Of a DNA stretch of 64,000 bases, positions 10,841 to 23,395 are shown piece after piece (position 1 is the stretch's first letter; every line of letters starts with the position of its first letter). Where the stretch lies: NCBI RefSeq assembly GCF_965363235.1, contig NC_134845.1:31808524-31872523 (forward strand), in the 5' to 3' direction. A program made the translations under genes and the position numbers. The notes beneath the pieces were generated by a model, which searched no databases, was not told the origin of the DNA, and was given only the letters and a program-made list of their open reading frames with translations. The stretch comes from Mytilus galloprovincialis (lineage: Eukaryota; Mollusca; Bivalvia; Mytilida; Mytilidae).

Positions 10841-11964
10841 ATAAAGTACGAAAATAAAGAACGGTCACCTACTTTAGCAAGTTTTCATAGCTGGACGAGA
10901 AAAGTGACTGAATTTCTAAACCCCAGTCAACCCTTGCAATGGAATAATTAAATTGAGTATCATTGTTGAAGGTCTCGATTATATTCGAGACTAAGAACGG
11001 CAATATGTAACATTGTACCTCCGCATTTGTGTGTCATACTTTTAAACTATCCCTCTGGTATCTTTCGTCCCCATTTTTCCACAGCACATCCTTTCATTCT
11101 ATTTATCAACGAACATATAATAAAACGGATTAGTACATTGATTCCAACGACTTACAGTGAAATCCCTGTGAAATAAAAACCAATAAATTTACATATGAAA
11201 TAAACTTGACAATTTACTCCTCTGATGTCAGATAACAATATGTGTTGTCAAGACGTTTTCGACGTTGCATCAAAACACATTGTAAATGCTTTGAAAAATA
11301 GTAGTTCCTTCAATTTTCTACTTTATTTCCATAAAAAGTCTTTGTCAAGGAAATTAACAGATATCCTCATCAAATAATTTCAATATCGAAAAATGTTCAA
11401 CTCGTGACCGAACAACACTGATAATTACCTCATGCGCTAAGTGCATTCATGAATTAATTTGTTGTTCAGAGACTCGTTGACTATTTTTCTATATTCGAGT
11501 TCTTCGATAAGTTATTCTATAAATCATTAAAGAGTTTAACATTCTGCTTGTTTGACATTAACTTTAAACTAATGTAAAAAATGTGCATTTCTTTGGTTCT
11601 CGTTAGAATCGCTAATCTAGAGGAGGCGACAGATTATCTCCATGTCTAATACCAATGGTAGTAAATGTCAGTTAGTTTGACATGACTGTTTTACGTTGTA
11701 ATCATAATGTATTTGTAGTAAATCGTGAACATCATTGAATACAAACTTAATATTCTATTTAGTTATTACAGAAACTTAAACTGTTTCATAAATAAATACA
11801 TTGCGTGTGTTTTTTTAAGTATATTTTCTGAACATTGTAAATTAATAAACAGTTTAAAATATTCTTATATTTGTCAAAATCTACGGATGTATTCAATAAT
11901 AAAGTTCAAAACGTGCAACACATATCGTACTTTGTAAACAAAATAAGGAAATGTAGTATGCGTT

Positions 11965-12085
11965 TTAAAATAAGACAACTGTGTGACTGTCATACAAACG
12001 AGAGGATTAGCTAGCTATAAAACCAGGTTTAATCCACTTTTTACGACATAAGGAAGTGCCTGTACCAAATCAACAATATAACATT
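11965..12085 (+). repeat. repeat D copy
   Basis: GACTGTCATACAAACGAGAG is followed by TAGCTAGCTATAAAACCAGG and GAAGTGCCTGTACCAAATC. The same order of blocks recurs at 15765-15885. Confidence 0.7.
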
Positions 12086-12940
12086 TCCACAAATTTGATG
12101 TGTTTGAGTTTTTGATTGTGCCATGTAATAAAGGACTTTCCAATAGTAAACATTTACAAATATGTTGAACTAACATTTTTTGATAATTGTTTTTGTGCTA
12201 ATGTTTACTACAGGTTATATGGAACTATCACTGTTTGGCTGTCATCACAAGTGCTTACGTAAACAATTGTTACCTTCCAGAGTTTAGATCACCATTACAT
12301 GGACTTCATTTCAAATCTGCGAGAGGATATCCAAGGTATTTAGTATCAGAACAGTTTCAGCATGCGGGTTCCGATGTTTAACTTTTTACAATTATTTTTT
12401 TTGTTAAGTTTTTTTCCGGAGGCGATGGATTAAAGAGTGGAAGAGGGCAACAAGGGGTCAGTTAACATGTTAACAACACCTCGATTTCTTTCAAAAAACA
12501 GTTAACAACAAATGCAACAATGCTGATTACAGTTAACACAGTGGGTTGAACACAGTTAACAGTTTAAATTTATCTCAGATACCCCCCCCCCCCCTCTTTC
12601 GTTCAAGTAAATAATAGTTGGAAACACATCTCTGAGACTATGGTAACATCGATAAAGCTTGGGTGATCTGTTATCTTATTTGACGACACTATAAGTGTTA
12701 ACGTCTGAACATAAGTGTGTGTAATACTTAATTCTCTACAGTAGAAACTATATGTATTAGGTTTTAATAAATATAATTATATTTGAGATAACATACAATC
12801 ATACAGTTATTGTTTCGTTATAAATTGCTTCAGACTACAATAAAACATTTCTTAGTGTAAAATTTTGATCTACAATAGAAACAATACAAACGAAGGTTTA
12901 CAGAACGTCAACATTCTAATCACAAAAAAAAGTATACACA
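12086..12940. other. no gene seen; poly-C run
   Basis: AT-rich DNA with several GTTAACA-rich words at 12460-12560 and a poly-C tract at about 12580-12594. No supported coding exon. Confidence 0.6.
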
Positions 12941-12943
12941 CAC

Positions 12944-13440
12944 TTCAACTTCGTACTTTATTTGGCTTTTTTAAAACTTTTTTGGATTCGAGCGTCACTG
13001 ATGAGTCTTTTGTAGACGAAACGCGCGTCTGGCGTATATATAAAATTTAGTCCTGGTGTCTATGATAAGTTTATTTACAACCACTGGGTCGATGCCACTG
13101 CTGGTATAGATTTATTTCCTCGAGGGTATCACAAGCCCATTAGTCAGCACTTTTTGTGCTGACATGAATTATCATTGATACTGTTATATTTATGAATTAA
13201 CTGTTTACAAAATTTTGAATTTTCTGAAATACTAAGGCTTTTCTACCTCAGGCATAGATTACCTTAGCTGTATTTGGCAACACTTTTAGGAATTTTGGAT
13301 CGCAATGTTCTTCAACTTCGTACTTTATTTGGCTTTTTTAAAACTTTTTTGGATTCGAGCGTCACTGATGAGTCTTTTGTAGACGAAACGCGCGTCTGGC
13401 GTATATATAAAGTTTAGTCCTGGTATCTATGATGAGTTTA
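12944..13440 (+). repeat. repeat C, about 1.35 tandem monomers with 367-bp period
   Basis: CTTCAACTTCGTACTTTATT begins at 12944 and again 367 bp later. Both copies continue into GATTCGAGCGTCACTGATGA and GACGAAACGCGCGTCTGGCG almost without change. The spacer carries CAGCACTTTTTGTGCTGACA. The array ends in TATA-rich simple sequence at 13445-13472. Confidence 0.9.
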
Positions 13441-13930
13441 TTCATATATATATATTTATATATATATATTTATTAGACATACGGGAAATACGATTCCTCT
13501 GAGATAAAAACTTTCAGATAAACATGTGTGTATCATGTTCGGGGAAACAGTTTTCTTAATTGCTTTTCAATAATCTCAGATAGCTTTCTAGGTCACGTGC
13601 ACGACCATACTTTGGCAATCAAACTTTTGAAAGTGTCTTTGAATATTTCTCTGCTTAACACGCAACATTTTAAAAATAGCATAATCAAAGGATGCTCGAC
13701 CAGGATTTGTCTTTCAATGTTCGGGTAGGGTTATAGAAAGTATCTTGTTTTTTTTAGTAAGCATAGTAAAAACTAAACAGTGTGTCCAATACAAACCAAA
13801 TACCTAATATGAAATGTATATGTTAAATATAGTCCTGAGTATACACGTAATATATGCTGCTGGACTTGAATGAAGTGGATGAGTAAATGAAAAAAGTATT
13901 TTTCTTTGACATAGCTTTATAATAAACAGT

Positions 13931-14073
13931 TTTATAGCTGACTATATGCAGTTTTGGCTTTGCTCATTGTTGAAGGCCGTACGATGACCTATGGTTGTTA
14001 ATTTCTGTGTCATTTTGGTCTGGTATGGAGAGTTGTCTCATTGGCAATCATACCACATTCTTTTTTTTATATA
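13931..14073 (+). repeat. repeat A, copy 3
   Basis: TATAGCTGACTATATGCAGT, TTGTTGAAGGCCGTACGATG and CATTGGCAATCATACCACAT occur in family order. Bases 14074-15050 hold an A-rich tract at 14597-14635 and no supported gene. Confidence 0.8.
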
Positions 14074-15054
14074 GTTAAATTAATTCAGTAGTTTTTTAAA
14101 CAACAAATTTCAAGCAACGTGAGTTTAGTGATTTCCCCATAGAATATTATACAAAAGTATGTTGAGGTATAAGTGTAAGTATCAAAATCCCTAGGAATGA
14201 AGGATTAAGAACTCATCGAAGATTGTTTATTTATATTTATGCTTCGTGGTGGTAAATTTTATTTTCAACGTTTCAACGTTTCACCCGCTATTACAAAGTT
14301 TGACATAAGACAGAATTTTAATATATTTTTCGTTAATTATCTTAAATTACATGTTTTTTTGGTAACAAAAAGTATAGAAATATTAAAGTGTAATGATTCC
14401 TGATTATCATTGGATTGAAACGCTCACAATTTCGACACACCAAGTCCTATAGGAGTTCGTGAGTTTTCCTTAGTTTTTGTTTGTAAGCTTGATTTTTCTA
14501 TTGGTTGATTTAAACATATAGACATACACAGGCCATAATTTATACAATTCTACCACTCTCTCTAAGATGACACATCCGTTATTTTTTTTAAAATGTAAAA
14601 AAAAAAAAAAAAAAATAATAAAAAAAACCCTGTAATATAAAAAGCTGTTCTGTATATCTATAACAATAAGTGAATCATCAAAGCACAATTTAGCAAGATG
14701 TCTTTTAATTTTGTTGATTCATATCCGTGCAACCAGTGTTCAAGTAGACACAGTATTAATTTAGGAGTTATTTCTCCTAAACTTATTATGAAACAATTGT
14801 TACTGGGTTTAACGTATGACAATGGCTGATTTTGTGATGTACATGGTTTTGTCATCTGCACGGACTAAAATGGTAGACCCCGGACATAAAGTATAACCAA
14901 TAATAGAAATGCTGTAAAATGACAAGAATTTATATAAAACACTCAATTTTATGTAAGATTAAGTGTTCTTAAAAAGTGTGGCACGGGATATAATACAAGT
15001 GGATTGATATGTACAATATAGGGTCAACATAAGTATACCACTGTTCAGCAGTCT

Positions 15055-15260
15055 TAAATAGATAGACCCGGGCCACAAACCAAAACCAAAGGAAACACAT
15101 CAACTACAAGAGGCAAACAATAGAACAGCAACAAGGCTTAAATGCTACGAAAAACAACCGCCGACATACCTATAAACAGACTATTTGATTAAGACTGCCA
15201 TATTCCTGACTGTGTGCAGGACATTGTAAAGAAAAATGGTAGGTCGAATCTGTTTTTTTT
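15055..15260 (-). repeat. repeat D-related copy, degenerate
   Basis: ACTGCCATATTCCTGACTGT, then GCAGGACATTGTAAAGAAAA, resembles the D family in reverse. The left part (CAAACCAAAACCAAAGGAAA) is weaker. Confidence 0.4.
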
Positions 15261-15764
15261 GCTATGCAAACCTCCTGCTTATAAGGCAGTGTTACATATA
15301 CTACAAAACTGATAATATCACGTGTCAGGAATAAAATATAGTACACTGTTAAAATGCAAATTCGTTGAACCACAAACGTCAAAATTATTCAATCGCGTAG
15401 TGGAATGAACTATTTGTGGATTCTTATAAATTCTATAGAACTTTTGGACTATTTTAAAGCTCGGTCTATTTCTGAAATTAATTCTTACATACTTTTGATA
15501 TATTAACCCTGTATGCTAACATTGCCCATGTGTATTTTAAAAATTGTTCGTATAAACATTGAACGACAAAAATATGTGACGTATAAAATTTTCTAACGTC
15601 AGACACCCGAATCAATAAATGTGATTGTATATGTTTTTGTGTTCTGTTAAATTGTTCATTTTTAAATTATTAAACGATGATGACTGCTGTAGCCATATTC
15701 ATATTTTGACTATTTTATTCATTATGTCTGTTTGGTTCGCGCATTATTGTAAATAAAACGGAAT

Positions 15765-15900
15765 TGGATGAGACTGTCAACAAAGTGAGAGGTTTAGCGT
15801 TATAAAACCAGGTTTATACACCATTTTCTACATTTGAAAATGCCTATACCGTGTCAGGAATATGACAGTTCATGTCCATTCGTTTTTGGTTTTTTTTGTC
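15765..15900 (+). repeat. repeat D copy
   Basis: GAGACTGTCAACAAAGTGAG, AAAACCAGGTTTATACACCA and CGTGTCAGGAATATGACAGT match the D family blocks in order. Bases 15901-17735 are AT-rich with no supported gene; a short GAGGCTGAGGCTGA tandem lies near 17350. Confidence 0.75.
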
Positions 15901-17737
15901 ATTTGATTTTGCCATGTTATTATGGACTTTCAGATTGGATTTTCCTCTGAGTTCAGTATTTTTGTGACTTTACTTTTTTTCTTCTCTTTTTGAAACTTTT
16001 TCTCTTATCGAGCAAATGCACACTATACACACGTATGATACATAGACGAAGCTGAACTTGCAGTTATAGTAAATTCATTTTCGTCTACTCTGACGGATCC
16101 GTTCAAGTCATAACCAAATAGGTGTATATACCTAAATTTTTAATTCTAAAATTCAAACAAATCTAATATTCATTATGACATTTAGAATTATCTTACTGGT
16201 TTGCCTTTATCATCCGTTTCTAAAGTGCAAGGGGGCGGTTGGGTTATCCATTACGATCCCTTGTTCGTCTATTTTATCATAATGCTGAATAAGCTATAAT
16301 ACATAACACATACTGATATATGAAAACCTTAAAGCACATTTTAGAAAATTGGATTCATTAACTAATATTTTTTCCTCATAATATGCGCATCATCTAGTCA
16401 AGCGCAAAGATTTTTCATACGAATACGAATACGAAAGTGTTATTTTGATTCGTTTTACATATATCACTACAAACATAAGCCCTTTGGAGCTTATTCAGAA
16501 AATAAATTAAATATTTTTTTCAAAACTTAAATGAGCACTGGATAAGTTTAAGGCTATTCAAAAATGAATGAAACTTCACAGTGTTCATGCCATTCTAGAC
16601 CTGTGTACGGAAATGTTTATTCATATAGATAAGACGCAATATCATAAAAAGAGTTTGACAACAAATATTGGAAAAATTATAGAACTAAATGTTTATCGTT
16701 TTAAAATGACTTTAAAAAATATGCATGCTGTGTAAAATCATAAATGTGTTTTTTTAATAAATACAAATTTATCATGACATGTATTTATAAATATAAGCTG
16801 ATTTAAGAAGGCGTCAGTAGTATGTCGATGCTCAAATCTCGTAAATCGATTTAGAAGAGACCAACAAAGGAAAAAAAAAAACTAAAAAACTGGGAGAATC
16901 GTATAAACTCAAAAAGGCGCAAGGCTGGATGTGTCGTCACGGTTATGGGTACCAACTATGCACGCATTACCCACCAAGCGAATCCAGTCTCAGCCAAGAT
17001 CCGAAATTAGAAAATACAAAATATCAGACGTTAATAATCGTATCTAATGGCGTAAACATATAGCTATTGAGATTCTAGTTTGAAGTCTTCCATCTGTATC
17101 AAATATCGCGGAACAAATCAATTTATGATGCAAACTTTTTACTTTTAATAGTATCATTAATCTTTAAACCACTGTAATATATATATCAAATGTAAGCACT
17201 CATTGAAATATGGATTATTGAAAGATAGAACATAATTCAATATATTTGAAATGAAAATTAAAGAACGGATTGTCTTTTTTGGTCTGTGAGAAAATTTTGT
17301 GAATTATCAACTTAAAAAAAGGAAGACACTTCCAAACATTTTCTCATCTAAGGCTGAGGCTGAGGCTGAGTCTAAGGTCTTAATTTTAATTTTAGAATTA
17401 ATTGTTTTAGTTTGTAATCCGGAATTGTTTCTCGCAATCGATTTAAGACTTTAGAGCAGCGTCATTACTCTGTTGCATTTAATTAACAAAAATTCACCAT
17501 ACAACTTTGGCAGGGAAAGTAACAGTTTTTGTCAATTAAAATTGTTGTTTAGGGAAATTGTGGGTGTCAAACAAACACATTAAGTTCTGTCAGCTTTTAT
17601 GTTTACTTTTCTGTTAAAGGAGAAATATAAGTGCAGAGGTTAATCTGAACGAGGAAATCAAGCGTGAAATAAAGACCATGGGAAGAATGAGACTTCATGA
17701 ACGAAAAGTGTAAATATTCCTCATTATTAATTTTTAT

Positions 17738-17930
17738 GTTATCTTCTAAATTAAGAGCAGATGAAAAAATGAAAAAAGACAAACAGGCAAATAAAAGTAC
17801 AATAAACAACAAAGACAACTAATTACTGATCATCACGAACCCCACCAAAAACTTGGTGTGATCTCAGGTGCACCATAAGTGTAAGCAGATTCTGCACCAT
17901 ATTTGGAACCCGTCGTGTTGCTCATGTTAA
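17738..17930 (-). repeat. 3' end of the Penelope-type element (solo fragment)
   Basis: GAACCCCACCAAAAACTTGG, GTGATCTCAGGTGCACC and GGAACCCGTCGTGTTGCTCA match the 3' region of the RT element at 55735-56100, on the same (minus) strand. A signal-peptide-like minus frame at 17603-17818 overlaps this repeat and is not a gene. Confidence 0.75.
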
Positions 17931-18539
17931 TAATTTAACACGAAAATAAAAATAAGAAGTTGCTCAAATTGGTATTCCGAAAAAAAGAATCAATCAACCC
18001 GAAGCACATTTCAGTCGGCAGATGAATTCGTGTGTTGCCGAATGATAAACAGTAACTATTGATGCACTAATGGATTGACATCATATACCCATATGAATTA
18101 TATACGACTTGTACGCATTACATAGCCAGTTTCGCAGGTCGACTTGTTATAACTGACAAGGATCAATTTTAAGCATACAAAATTACATTGCAATAACAAA
18201 GAAAACAAATAATGCTTTGCAACATTAGCAAGATTAGTAAAATGTGTGGGGCAGGGTATGTTTGCCTTTTAAGAAATTGTTTGTTTAATTGCAAAATACC
18301 GTAAATTTCATTTTGTATTATACTGTGTGCATTTTTCTGGGAACATGATTGTCTTTTAATGTTATTTTCGCTGTAGACTGTTTAATATCAAGGAAAAAAT
18401 GAAATAAAACTCAGAAAAGAAGTCTTTCCAGAAATATTCTTTGAAAGACATATTTTGCCCATGTGTTTTGGCAATACATGCATACTTTACTAAGGATATT
18501 GAATACAATACTTTGATATGTCTATCATTTGATTAATAG

Positions 18540-19868
18540 GATGAAAATATTTCCAGAGGAAGCATCGTTTGAATTGGCTAACATTCCACATTCGCTAAGC
18601 ACTTGTACAATCCATCGGAAATACTTTAAAATAGAAGATATACTAGTTGATCAAATTTACGGAGACTGTTGGGTGTTATGGCAATGGAAAGGAATCAATA
18701 TCACGTGGACTGAATGCAACAAGTAAGGGGAAAAAAGCAATAGAAAGGTATACACACCACATGTACTGAATGTAACAGGTAAACCAACACAATGAAAAGG
18801 TATAAACATCACATTGACTAAATGTAACAGGTAAGGGATACAAGGAAATGGAAAGATATACACACCACATAGACTGAAAGTATTAGTAAAGGGAAAAAGC
18901 AACGGAAAGGTATACTTTAAAATAACACATGGACAGAATTTAAAAGGTATGGGGAACAAGGCAATGCAAAGATATACCTATCGCATGGACTGAATGTAAC
19001 AGGTTAGGGGTACAAAGCAATGGAAAGGTACACACATATAATGGACTGAATGTAACAGGTAAGAAGAACAAAGTAATGGAAAGGTACACACATTGAGCTT
19101 TGAGGTCAGTTCGGAAAAGGAGAGGTCAATGAAATTGGATAAAATTTCATTTTAGACAAGAAAATTGTCAACAAAAGGAACGAATGGAAATCAACTGCCA
19201 TATTCCTCAATTGGCAAATGCATCTTTTAAAGAAGTGATTGGAATTTAATTACAAAATATTTCGCAATCATGAATATATATAAGAAAATATGCTATGAGT
19301 GCTCATGAGACAACTCGCCATCCCAGTCACAAATTGTAAAATTAAACCATTGAAAAGCATTAAACAATGAAAGAGTAAGATAATTTGAATAAAAGTATTC
19401 GTTGATATAAACACAATGTTTGAAATGTCTTATTCTAATCCATATTTACAAATTGATTTATCTATCATTGTTTTGTGCTACACATAAAATTTAATTAAAC
19501 ACAAAATTTTACAATCCAGTCAATAACAACTGAATACTAAAACGGCATCATATACATAAATCTTGTATTTATATAAAAATTTAATAAACACTTTAATTTT
19601 AGAAATGTTTATTCGCAGATACTGTACGGGAGTTCCAGCAAAACCTCCATTCTATGTATACTTGTGTTTGCCTGGTCATGTGATTGACTTCAAGATATGG
19701 GCTTTCTGTCCTCGTCATAGACATTTCATTATGCGAATAATACAACTTCCTCAATGTTGTTTTTGTACAAAATATCAATGCTTAATTCAGCCGAGAATAA
19801 TAAAAATTGGAACATACCGCATCATTTATAAATACAAAGATATAGATATCCGGGAAAAGTGTCAATGA
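18540..19868 (+). CDS. candidate cysteine-rich secreted protein gene, two exons, partial (join 18540-18722, 19619-19868)
   Basis: Exon 1 (183 bp) has an acceptor TTTGATTAATAG and a strong donor AACAA|GTAAGG. Exon 2 has an acceptor TTTATTCGCAG at 19618 and ends at TGA 19866-19868. Exon 1 ends two bases into a codon and exon 2 supplies one, so the frame stays open. The joined protein has about ten cysteines: CTIHRKYF, GDCWVLW, TECNKYC, CLPG, AFCPRH and QCCFCTKYQC. The C-x3-C step followed by FCPRHRHFIMRIIQLPQC faintly resembles the core of C-terminal cystine-knot proteins (bursicon, gremlin and GPA2 types), but the final C-x-C comes too early, so this assignment is weak. A signal-peptide exon upstream is required and was not found. 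The last ~15 codons overlap a dispersed repeat, so the true 3' end may be altered. It could instead be two chance frames. Confidence 0.35.
18723..19096 (+). repeat. minisatellite of 52-61-bp units, each with a 5' splice-site-like GT
   Basis: Units resemble AAGCAATGGAAAGGTATACA followed by CACATGGACTGAATGTAACA and G|GTAAGGGG. Unit zero is the exon end itself (GGCAATGGAAAGGAATCAAT...). The junction-like GT dinucleotides lie at 18723 (used donor), 18779, 18831, 18886, 18947, 19003 and 19059, spaced 56, 52, 55, 61, 56 and 56 bp. The hexamers are GTAAGG, GTAAAC, GTAAGG, GTAAAG, GTATGG, GTTAGG and GTAAGA. A broken unit ends near 19096. Confidence 0.85.
19285..19365 (+). repeat. repeat B copy inside the intron
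   Basis: GTGCTCATGAGACAACTCGC is followed by CCATCCCAGTCACAAATTGT and ATTAAACCATTGAAAAG. It lies between the minisatellite and exon 2 of the cysteine-rich candidate. Confidence 0.6.
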
Positions 19869-19985
19869 GACAGTAACCCCATAACCCAGAAAAGAAACAA
19901 TATACACCAAGAATATCGAAATAAGTAGTACTTGTATGATTGCCAATAAGACAAATGTTGACAATTATCCACAAGAGGATTAAAA
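19850..19985. repeat. repeat A/B-type fragments
   Basis: AAGTGTCAATGAGACAGTAA near 19857 and GTATGATTGCCAATAAGACA at 19936 match the shared A/B core. The first overlaps the stop codon of the cysteine-rich candidate. Confidence 0.5.
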
Positions 19986-19989
19986 GAAG

Positions 19990-21588
19990 AAGATTTAAAC
20001 GATACCATTTCACAGTAATACCTTTACTTACGAACAAATCCACAACGTAATACAATGATAAGCTATAAATGGCACATAAACATGGTTTCATACATAAAAC
20101 TGTAAATCTTCTATCGATTACCATTGGTTCCACATATATATATATATATATATTATGAATATTGAGCTCCATACATCCTTTTGTAATGTGATTGTTTCTG
20201 TGTTGGAAAACTATTTCATAATAGGGAATCAGGAATTATCCAAAATACTAGGCACACCAACACTCGATTTATCTGAACAAAAAACGATACGTTACAGACA
20301 CAAATTATGGTTCGGATCAGTCATTTATCGTTGCAATTGGCGCACATTATTTTACATGTCCTAATCGGATATGAAAACCCCTACCAAAAGAAATTGTTAA
20401 ATTAAAGCAAAACAAAAAACAACAACAGCACCCCTAAAAAACCCCAGCCAAAACACCTCAAAAAAAAAAAAAAAAAACAACAAAAAAAAACAACAAAAAA
20501 AAAAAAAAGACACAACAAACAGTAATTTAACCAATTGTGATCTGCTGATACTATGTGAATTGCCAATATGTGTTAGAACATGCATCAATCAATAAACAAG
20601 AAACTAACTGTTGACAACTATAATGTATTCCAAAAACAACCAGAGGTTACATATCATTTATGATAAATAGTACATCAATACTTAAAACCAAGATGTCGTT
20701 TAATGACATTGAATACCCTGCATTCATCATATTTTCCAATAACATATGGTCGAACGCCGAAAGACCCCATCTAAATTATTGAAAACTTTCATTCTGCATT
20801 GACAATAATATCTGTTAATAAGATACACCAATTTGGACTCACAGCCTCATGGTGGATCTAACACACTGTAACCATTTCAATTTTAAGAATTGTTTATCGA
20901 CATCCACGATAAAAAAAAAAAAAAAACACCATTAAAAAAACAGAAACTCGTTTCACATATATTTTATAATATATAAAATTTGAGAATTTTGTATATTGTT
21001 TTGCTTATATTCAAAGATTTAATTTGTTTAAATCATTTTAATTTGACTTTTCAAAACACTACTGATGTCATGTGTCAATACAGGTAACCATAAACTCTTT
21101 TCAAATATAGTCTAGTGCACACAGTGCGTTGTAAAATCTAATTGAAAAATTTTACATTCATAAGCGAATTAAAATATCTAGCTGAATTGGATAGATTTGA
21201 AATCTGAAAACTTATTACGGTTTGTTTCATTATGCATCTTTATTGAGCGTTGGATTATTGCAAATAAAAGCATCATGATTCTATAAATTATGTATCTCAT
21301 AAAATATGACACATAGGATTATTAGCTATAACTCTTATAGAAAAGAGACTCTGATTGTCTGCAAGGGTTAATTAAGTAATGATGGCATCTGTAAACCATG
21401 TATTTATCTGATTTCAACTACTGAATCATAAAGAATTCTCAGTAGATTCCGTCAAACAACAAGCCTCTGTCTTATAAATCCTGTTCGGGAATAACACGTC
21501 AACTGGGAAATATAATCTCAACATGCATGTCAATTATGAATACTCTATTGCTCATAAAACTGCAATTACAAGTTATAGAAAACACATT
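19990..21588. other. no gene seen; A-rich simple repeats
   Basis: It holds (TA)n at 20133-20153, long A/CAA-rich tracts at 20400-20512 and A-runs near 20910. These generate a spurious F-rich minus frame at 20397-20588. No coding exon is supported. Confidence 0.65.
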
Positions 21589-22110
21589 ATTAGTTACATA
21601 GTGTACTAGTGACCTAATACGATATATATGTTGTCAGTACATTTCATATGGGGGGAGATCGAAGCTCTAATTCTAATATGGAATTCACTGACCCCATATA
21701 TATAGTATAATGTCACTAGCACACTATATAACGAATTTATCTTACCAGCTATTTTAACATGACGTATCAAAGCGATCAAGTCTTCTATGCCGTTAGTATT
21801 AAGAATCTATTTCCATTGGTCTATACAAAAACAAATACCAACACTAACAACTACATTGAAGTTAGTTTTGAATGTGTTTTATGGATTTATTTCAATCAAT
21901 CATTCAACATCAATTGTTCGCCTGTTGAAACCTTTAAACTCCCCAATCCAGCACCGGATTGTTTTATAAAGGGACGTGACACCACTACTAACCGTGTATT
22001 GACATAATACCTAAAACCTAATGTAATATGGAATATACATGGTCCCCACCGTCTTGTTTTTAACCAATAGTATTCCTAGAAATGAATAGGAAGTAAGATA
22101 AGGAATAGTT
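21589..22110. repeat. diverged sibling of the 1.7-2.3 kb palindromic element
   Basis: Arms TTACATAGTGTACTAGTGAC (left) and GTCACTAGCACACTATATAA (right) form a ~150-bp imperfect palindrome at 21589-21738. The tail with ACTAACCGTGTATT, CTAATGTAATATGGAATATA and TATTCCTAGAAATGAATAGG matches 2140-2260. A plus-strand frame of 82 codons inside it is repeat-derived. Confidence 0.75.
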
Positions 22111-23395
22111 TGTGGTTAATTTGAAACATGGATGTTTTTTTTTCTTGCAGTTTATTTTGCAGTTTACAATTTAATTTTTCTTATAAAGGTGTTGCGACAT
22201 TAGAGAAGGGTATTTCCACAGCAACTTTTCTCTAAAAAAAGATCATGTATTATACCTCTGCATAACTTCTTTACAGAGACAAGTGCCAGTGGTAGTTTCA
22301 ACAGTAATGCAAACACATTGTGGCGCTGAATGTGCAATATTAGCATACCTGTTGGTTATATGGATAATGATAAATGAATAATATATCGGGTATTTTTTAG
22401 GTTCAGATCCGATTTCAAAAGTTACGCAGACATTTATATCGTATATCTGTTTACGTTATCATTCATTGTTTTTTATATGTTATTATTATGATAGCACATA
22501 AATTTTTAACTTAAAAAATATTTTAACTAACAATAATGCATGTTGTTCCACCTTCTTTGATATCCGCTACTTTATAGCAAGAGTGATCAATTTCGGGAAG
22601 CTTTCAGATGAAATGCCTGTTTCAGAAGAAAAATCTCTACCAATTTTGATATTAATAAAATTACCACAATGAAATTATATTCAATATTGTTATTTACAAT
22701 TATTGTCAAGTGACACCTCTATCAATGCAATATCTACTTAGAGGAAAAAAACATATAAATTGTTAAGAAACAATTAGAGCAGTATTAAGAACATACATTA
22801 TATAATTGCCAAGACGAATACCGAACTGGACGGATGGGGAAAGCCATTAGACGACAGTTTCCATCGTAAGTAAATATAATATCATAATTATGTTGATAAA
22901 AAAAAAAAAAACAATGGACACTAACAAAATGTATGATAGCATTTTGAATAATTTTGAACTCGTTCATAAATGGTTGATCATTTTGTAGATACTTTAATTA
23001 AATTAACCAAAAAAACGCGGTTATATATTGTCTGGTGTTCCAAATAAATCTTGATCAACGTTGATTTTAGATTTAATGTTAGTTCAAAAGACAACTTTCG
23101 AGTTCGATGCATTTCCGTCAAAATTTTTAATTTTAGTGAGCATCATTTGAACGCCTGCATTTCAAAGCAATATCACTTTTCTTTCCATGATGAGCCAGTG
23201 GTTGAACAAATAATATGATATATTGCACGAATTATTCGGCAATTAGATACTTATTTTACAGCGCTGTTGTAAATAGGGAATTGTGATTAAGTATCTACAA
23301 AATAAATATTATTTCTTGTTTTTCCTGCTAAATAGCGATCAGTAAGACGCTTGGTGAACGTTAAAAGAAGAGAAATACGGGTGATTTCCCATATC
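22111..23395. other. no gene seen
   Basis: AT-rich sequence with an A-run near 22898-22912. No domain or splice pattern is supported on either strand. Confidence 0.6.

Noticed and set aside
17603..17818. Minus-strand frame starting MSLLFIVLLFACLSFFIFSS, which looks like a signal peptide.
   Set aside because: It overlaps the 3' end of the Penelope-type repeat also present at 55735-56100; the hydrophobic text comes from the repeat's T-rich tail and continues into nothing coherent.
18657..18959. 100-codon and 64-codon minus frames with repeated FPLPF-like text.
   Set aside because: They are the antisense of the exon-derived minisatellite; periodicity explains the open frames.
20397..20588. Phe-rich 63-codon minus frame.
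   Set aside because: Translation of an A/CAA-rich simple repeat on the other strand.
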